A DNA stretch of 64,000 bases. Origin: Allobosea sp. CRIB-10. Lineage in GTDB: Bacteria > Pseudomonadota > Alphaproteobacteria > Rhizobiales > Beijerinckiaceae. Where the stretch lies: assembly GCF_900112185.1 (NCBI RefSeq), contig NZ_FOKP01000012.1:62001-126000 (forward strand). The letters run 5' to 3'. The notes below the pieces were generated by a model, which was given only the letters and a program-made list of their open reading frames with translations, was not told where the DNA came from and searched no databases. Shown here in pieces: positions 60,609-64,000 of the stretch. Both the position numbers and the translations under genes were made by a program. Numbering within the stretch: the first letter of the stretch is position 1; every line of letters begins with the position of its first letter.

Positions 60609-61325
60609 TCAGCGTGCCTCGATACTGGCGAGATAAGACTGCAAGGCTCGCTCCGGCCCGTGCCAGGATGCGCTGCCCTTGCCTTGCAGTTCTGGTGCCT
60701 CCTTCCAGCCCGGCTCGATCCCGGTCATGTTCGGCAGGAGATGGGCGATGCCCTTGTGGCAGTCGATGCAGGTCTTCTCGCCCGTGGTCAGGAAGCGGCT
60801 GTGAATATCGGCTGCCCGGCGCGTCTGCTTGGTGAAGTCCATCGCCACGGAAGAATGGCAGTTGCGGCATTCGAGCGAGTCGTTGGCCTTCAGCCTGGAC
60901 CATTCGTGCTTGGCGAGCTCGAGCCGCATGTCGAGGAACTTCTCGCGCGTCGAGATCGTGCCGAAGATCTTGCCCCAGACCTCCTTCGACGCCTGCATTT
61001 TGCGGGCGATCTTGTCCGTCCAGTTGTGCGGCACATGGCAGTCCGGGCAGCTCGCGCGCACGCCCGAGCGGTTGGAGAAGTGCACCGTCTGCTGCAGCTC
61101 CTGATAGACGTTGTCGCGCATCTCGTGACAGGAGGTGCAGAACTTCTCGGTGTTGGTAACCTCGAGTGCAGTGTTGAAGCCGCCCCAGAAGAGCACGCCG
61201 CAGACGAAGCCGCCCAGCGTCAGGAAGCCGAGCGGCAGATAGGCGCTCGGCCGGCTGATGATGCGCCAGAAGCGCACGACGACGCCCCAGCACCACAGCA
61301 CGAATGATTTGAGCCTGGCCATCAT
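60609..61325 (-). CDS. napC: NapC tetrahaem quinol dehydrogenase
   Basis: A 238-residue NapC/NirT-family protein. An N-terminal TM anchor (about 30-50) precedes four CXXCH sites: FCTSCH (63-67), SCPDCH (93-97), ECRNCH (153-157) and TCIDCH (186-190). It takes electrons from quinol to periplasmic NapAB. The last gene of the nap set in this window, 9 nt after napB. Confidence 0.96.
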   Translation of the reverse strand: MMARLKSFVLWCWGVVVRFWRIISRPSAYLPLGFLTLGGFVCGVLFWGGFNTALEVTNTEKFCTSCHEMRDNVYQELQQTVHFSNRSGVRASCPDCHVPHNWTDKIARKMQASKEVWGKIFGTISTREKFLDMRLELAKHEWSRLKANDSLECRNCHSSVAMDFTKQTRRAADIHSRFLTTGEKTCIDCHKGIAHLLPNMTGIEPGWKEAPELQGKGSASWHGPERALQSYLASIEAR

Positions 61326-61334
61326 CTCGCCCCG

Positions 61335-61805
61335 CTACGGCTTCCGGCCGACATCTTTGGCGTCCTGGAACAGGTTCGGCACGAGCGGCGGCACGTCAGT
61401 TTGCTGGACATGGCAGGCAGTGCAGAAATAGCGCCGCGGCGTCACGTCGGAGAGCACCTGCCCGTCCCGGTCCTGGAAATGGGTGATGCTGATCATCGGC
61501 GCACCCGAGCCTTCAGTGAACTCGCGCTTGTGGCAATCCATGCAGCGATTGGTGTTGAGCGTCAGCTGATAGCCGTCGATCGCATGCGGAATGACCGGCG
61601 GCTGTTCCGGGTAGTTGCGCATGCGCCTGACATCGTCGACCACCGGCCGGCCGAGCGCCGGCACCCGCTCCAGCGTCATCGGCTGCGGCGTGCCGGTGAG
61701 CCGTGGCACATTCTTGACTGACGCGCCCTCTTGCGAGAGGGCTGCGCCGAAGGCGAGGACGAGGCAGGCCGCGAGCGCAGCCCCAAGGACGGTCGGCGCG
61801 CGCAT
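61335..61805 (-). CDS. napB: NapB di-haem subunit of periplasmic nitrate reductase
   Basis: A 156-residue precursor from [20 protein letters not shown], with signal peptide cleavage near ALS-QEG. Haem sites are NRCMDCHKRE (about 88-92) and YFCTACHVQQTD (about 128-132), with the conserved HAIDGYQLTLNTN before the first. The ATG overlaps the napA stop (TGATG), and a longer frame upstream is a shadow of napA. NapB passes electrons from NapC to NapA. Confidence 0.96.
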   Translation of the reverse strand: MRAPTVLGAALAACLVLAFGAALSQEGASVKNVPRLTGTPQPMTLERVPALGRPVVDDVRRMRNYPEQPPVIPHAIDGYQLTLNTNRCMDCHKREFTEGSGAPMISITHFQDRDGQVLSDVTPRRYFCTACHVQQTDVPPLVPNLFQDAKDVGRKP

Positions 61806-64000
61806 CAGGCGGTGACCGAGAGGATCTTGACCGCGCATTTCTTGAAATCCGTCTGTTTGGAGATCGGATCGGTCGCGTCCAGCGTCGTCTTGTTGATCAG
61901 CTGGCTCGCGTCGAACCACGGGACGAAGACCACGCCCGGCGGCATGCGGTTGCGCCCGCGCGTCTCGACGCGGGTGCGCATCTCGCCACGCCGGGAGATG
62001 ATGCGGACTTCGGCGCCCTGGTTGAGCCCGCGCTTGCGGGCATCCTCCGGATGCATGAAGCAGCGTGCGCCCGGAAACGCCTTGTAGAGCTCCGGCACCC
62101 GCATGGTCATCGAGCCGGAATGCCAGTGCTCCAGCACACGGCCCGTGACCAGCCAAAGATCGTATTCGCCGTCGGGGCTCTCAGCCGGCGGTTCGTAGGG
62201 CACCGCGATGATGCGGGCCTTGCCGTCCTTGTTGCCGTAGAACTCGACGCCCTTGCCGGGCTTCACATAGGGGTCGAGACCCTCGCGATAGCGCCAGAGC
62301 GTCTCCTTGCCATCGACCACCGGCCAGCGCAGCCCGCGCACCTCGTGGTAGAGATCATAGGGTCCGAGATCATGGCCGTGGCCGCGGCCGAAAGCGGCGT
62401 ATTCCTCGAACAGACCCTTCTGCACATAGAAGCCGAACTGCTTGGCCTCGCGATTCTCGTAGCCCGGGTCCATCTCGGAAAGCCCAAAGCGGTCGACTTG
62501 CCCGTTGCGGTAGAGCACGTCGAACAGGCTCTTGCCGCGGAAGTTCGGATTGGCGTTCAGAATCTCGGCCGGCCAGACCTCGTCGGTGGTGAACCGCTTG
62601 GAGAATTCCATCAGTTGCCAGAGATCGGAACGCGCTTCGCCAGGTGCGTTGACGAGTTGGTGCCAGACATGGGTCCGCCGCTCGGCATTGCCATAGGCGC
62701 CCTCTTTCTCGACCCACATCGCCGCAGGCAGGATCAGGTCGGCCGCCATCGCAGTCACGGTCGGATAGGCGTCGGAGACGACGATGAAGTTGTCGGGGTT
62801 GCGATAGCCCGGATAGGCTTCGTTGCTGTTGTTGGGCGAGGCCTGCAGGTTGTTGTTGACCTGGATCCAGTAGAAATTGAGCTTGCCGTCCTTGAGCATC
62901 CGATCTTGCTCGACGGCATGATAGCCCGGCTTTTCCGGGATGATGCCGTGCGGGATGCGCCAGATCTCCTCGGCGTGCTTGCGGTGCTCGGGGTTGGTCA
63001 CCGTCATGTCGGCGGGCAGGCGATGGGCGAAGGTGCCGACCTCGCGCGCCGTGCCGCAGGCCGAGGGCTGCCCGGTCAGCGAGAACGGGCTGTTGCCGGG
63101 CTCGGAGATTTTCCCGGTGAGCAGATGCAGATTGTAGACCATCTGGTTGGCCCAGACGCCCCGCACATGCTGGTTGAAGCCCATCGTCCAGAGCGACATC
63201 ACCTTGCGCTTCGGGTCGGCGTAAAGCTCGGCGAGTTGCTCCAGGAAGCCGGTTTCGACTCCAGTCAGGGCCGAGACCTTCTCCAGCGTGTAATCCTTCA
63301 CGAAGGCGGCGAAGGCCGCAAAATCGATCGGCGTCGTTGCGGTGACGTCGGCAGCCTTGCGTGCTTTTACCTCGCGCGGATCGTCCGGCCGCAGGCCGTA
63401 GCCGATCTCGGTCGCGCCTTTTACGAAGGTGGTGTGCTTGTCGACGAAGTCCTTGTTCACCCGCCCGGTCGTGATGATGTGGTTGGCGATGTAGTTCAGG
63501 ATGGCCAGGTCCGTGCCCGGCTTGAACACGATCGGGATGTCGGCGAGGTCGGAACTGCGATGGGTGAAGGTCGAGAGCACAGCGACCTTCACATGCGGAT
63601 GCCCAAGACGACGGTCGGTCAGCCGCGTCCAGAGGATCGGGTGCATCTCCGCCATGTTCGAGCCCCAGAGCACGAAGGCGTCGGCATGCTCGAAGTCGTC
63701 ATAGCAGCCCATCGGCTCGTCCATGCCGAAGGTGCGCATGAAGGCGTAGGCGGCCGAGGCCATGCAGTGGCGGGCATTGGGGTCGAGATTGTTGGAGCGG
63801 AAGCCGGCTCGCATCAGCTTGGTCGCGGCATAGCCCTCGAAGATCGTCCACTGGCCGGAGCCAAACATGCCGAGCGCGGTTGGCCCCTTTGCCTTCAGCG
63901 TCTCCTTGGCTTTGGCGGCCATGGTGTCGAAGGCCTCCTCCCAGGAAACCGGCGTGAACTCGCCGTCCTTGGCGTAGGCGCCATTCTTCTTGCGTAGCAA
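61805..64000 (-). CDS. napA: NapA catalytic subunit of periplasmic nitrate reductase (5' end beyond window)
   Basis: 731 codons of open frame run off the right edge. The Tat signal and [4Fe-4S] cysteines lie outside the window, so the first visible ATG is not the start. The visible part carries the molybdenum-ligand region [16 protein letters not shown], the molybdopterin-binding [19 protein letters not shown] and the NapA C-terminus [35 protein letters not shown]. It reduces nitrate to nitrite in the periplasm. Full-length NapA is about 830 residues. Confidence 0.97.
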   Translation of the reverse strand: MLRKKNGAYAKDGEFTPVSWEEAFDTMAAKAKETLKAKGPTALGMFGSGQWTIFEGYAATKLMRAGFRSNNLDPNARHCMASAAYAFMRTFGMDEPMGCYDDFEHADAFVLWGSNMAEMHPILWTRLTDRRLGHPHVKVAVLSTFTHRSSDLADIPIVFKPGTDLAILNYIANHIITTGRVNKDFVDKHTTFVKGATEIGYGLRPDDPREVKARKAADVTATTPIDFAAFAAFVKDYTLEKVSALTGVETGFLEQLAELYADPKRKVMSLWTMGFNQHVRGVWANQMVYNLHLLTGKISEPGNSPFSLTGQPSACGTAREVGTFAHRLPADMTVTNPEHRKHAEEIWRIPHGIIPEKPGYHAVEQDRMLKDGKLNFYWIQVNNNLQASPNNSNEAYPGYRNPDNFIVVSDAYPTVTAMAADLILPAAMWVEKEGAYGNAERRTHVWHQLVNAPGEARSDLWQLMEFSKRFTTDEVWPAEILNANPNFRGKSLFDVLYRNGQVDRFGLSEMDPGYENREAKQFGFYVQKGLFEEYAAFGRGHGHDLGPYDLYHEVRGLRWPVVDGKETLWRYREGLDPYVKPGKGVEFYGNKDGKARIIAVPYEPPAESPDGEYDLWLVTGRVLEHWHSGSMTMRVPELYKAFPGARCFMHPEDARKRGLNQGAEVRIISRRGEMRTRVETRGRNRMPPGVVFVPWFDASQLINKTTLDATDPISKQTDFKKCAVKILSVTA

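Noticed and set aside
62051..63997. 648-codon open frame on the plus strand opposite napA
   Set aside because: Composition is that of a codon-position shadow of napA in GC-rich DNA (His/Val/Asp/Arg/Gly-rich, no domain), and napA is unmistakable.
1..64000. CRISPR array, tRNA or rRNA genes, relaxase gene or nic-type oriT
   Set aside because: No regularly spaced repeats, no cloverleaf-like sequence and no relaxase motifs were seen; transfer DNA-processing genes presumably lie outside the window.

Overview
The window looks like part of a large repABC plasmid of an alphaproteobacterium of the Hyphomicrobiales (Rhizobiales) type. The evidence is a GC-rich sequence with a complete repA-repB-repC cassette, a counter-transcribed RNA between repB and repC, a VirB-type type IV secretion system (T4SS), a DUF1612 protein next to repABC, and FixK/FNR-style cbb3 oxidase genes. 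I cannot fix the genus from sequence alone. No tRNA, rRNA or CRISPR array was seen.

Layout. 1-10.6 kb: a minus-strand virB operon (virB1-2-3-4, an unknown secreted protein, virB5-like, a small lipoprotein, virB6-8-9-10, and virB11 cut by the left edge). 10.7-17.4 kb: T4SS-associated secreted or membrane proteins, namely a TrbM/KikA-like protein, three nuclease-fold (SNase) proteins of which two look degenerate, a lipoprotein, a second lytic transglycosylase, and two tandem XRE regulators. A 16-bp AT-rich palindrome recurs at four promoter regions here and is the best candidate operator for the XRE regulators. 17.4-19.9 kb: sparse DNA with small genes and two strong terminators. 19.9-26 kb: repABC, a serine recombinase and the DUF1612 gene.

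26-50 kb is a defence island. In order it holds: a type II-like CBASS (CapW-type WYL regulator with a nucleotidyltransferase, divergent from capV, a DncV-like cyclase and cap2, with no cap3); two unrecognised minus-strand genes and a DUF6283 gene; a Gabija-like OLD nuclease plus UvrD helicase pair; a Shedu (DUF4263) gene broken by a truncated IS701-family element; an AbiE toxin-antitoxin pair; and a decayed HNH nuclease gene cut by an IS3 remnant. The CBASS block is bracketed by a 48-nt repeat of the DUF1612 gene's 3' end that differs only at synonymous positions. A complete Tn3-family mercury transposon (40199-47008; merR / merTPFA, tnpR, frameshifted tnpA) sits inside the end of abiEii. It has 38-bp terminal inverted repeats and a TGCTT target duplication, and removing it restores the original AbiEii C-terminus.

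50.7-64 kb is a micro-oxic and nitrate/NO respiration block. It contains an NsrR-type repressor with a matching operator ahead of a 40-residue membrane protein, a cupin, a cbb3 oxidase operon (ccoNOQP, two accessory membrane genes, ccoI, ccoS) headed by an FNR/FixK box, and napABC with napA running off the right edge. The plasmid therefore combines a T4SS, layered phage defence, mercury resistance and low-oxygen respiration. No relaxase or coupling protein lies in this window.
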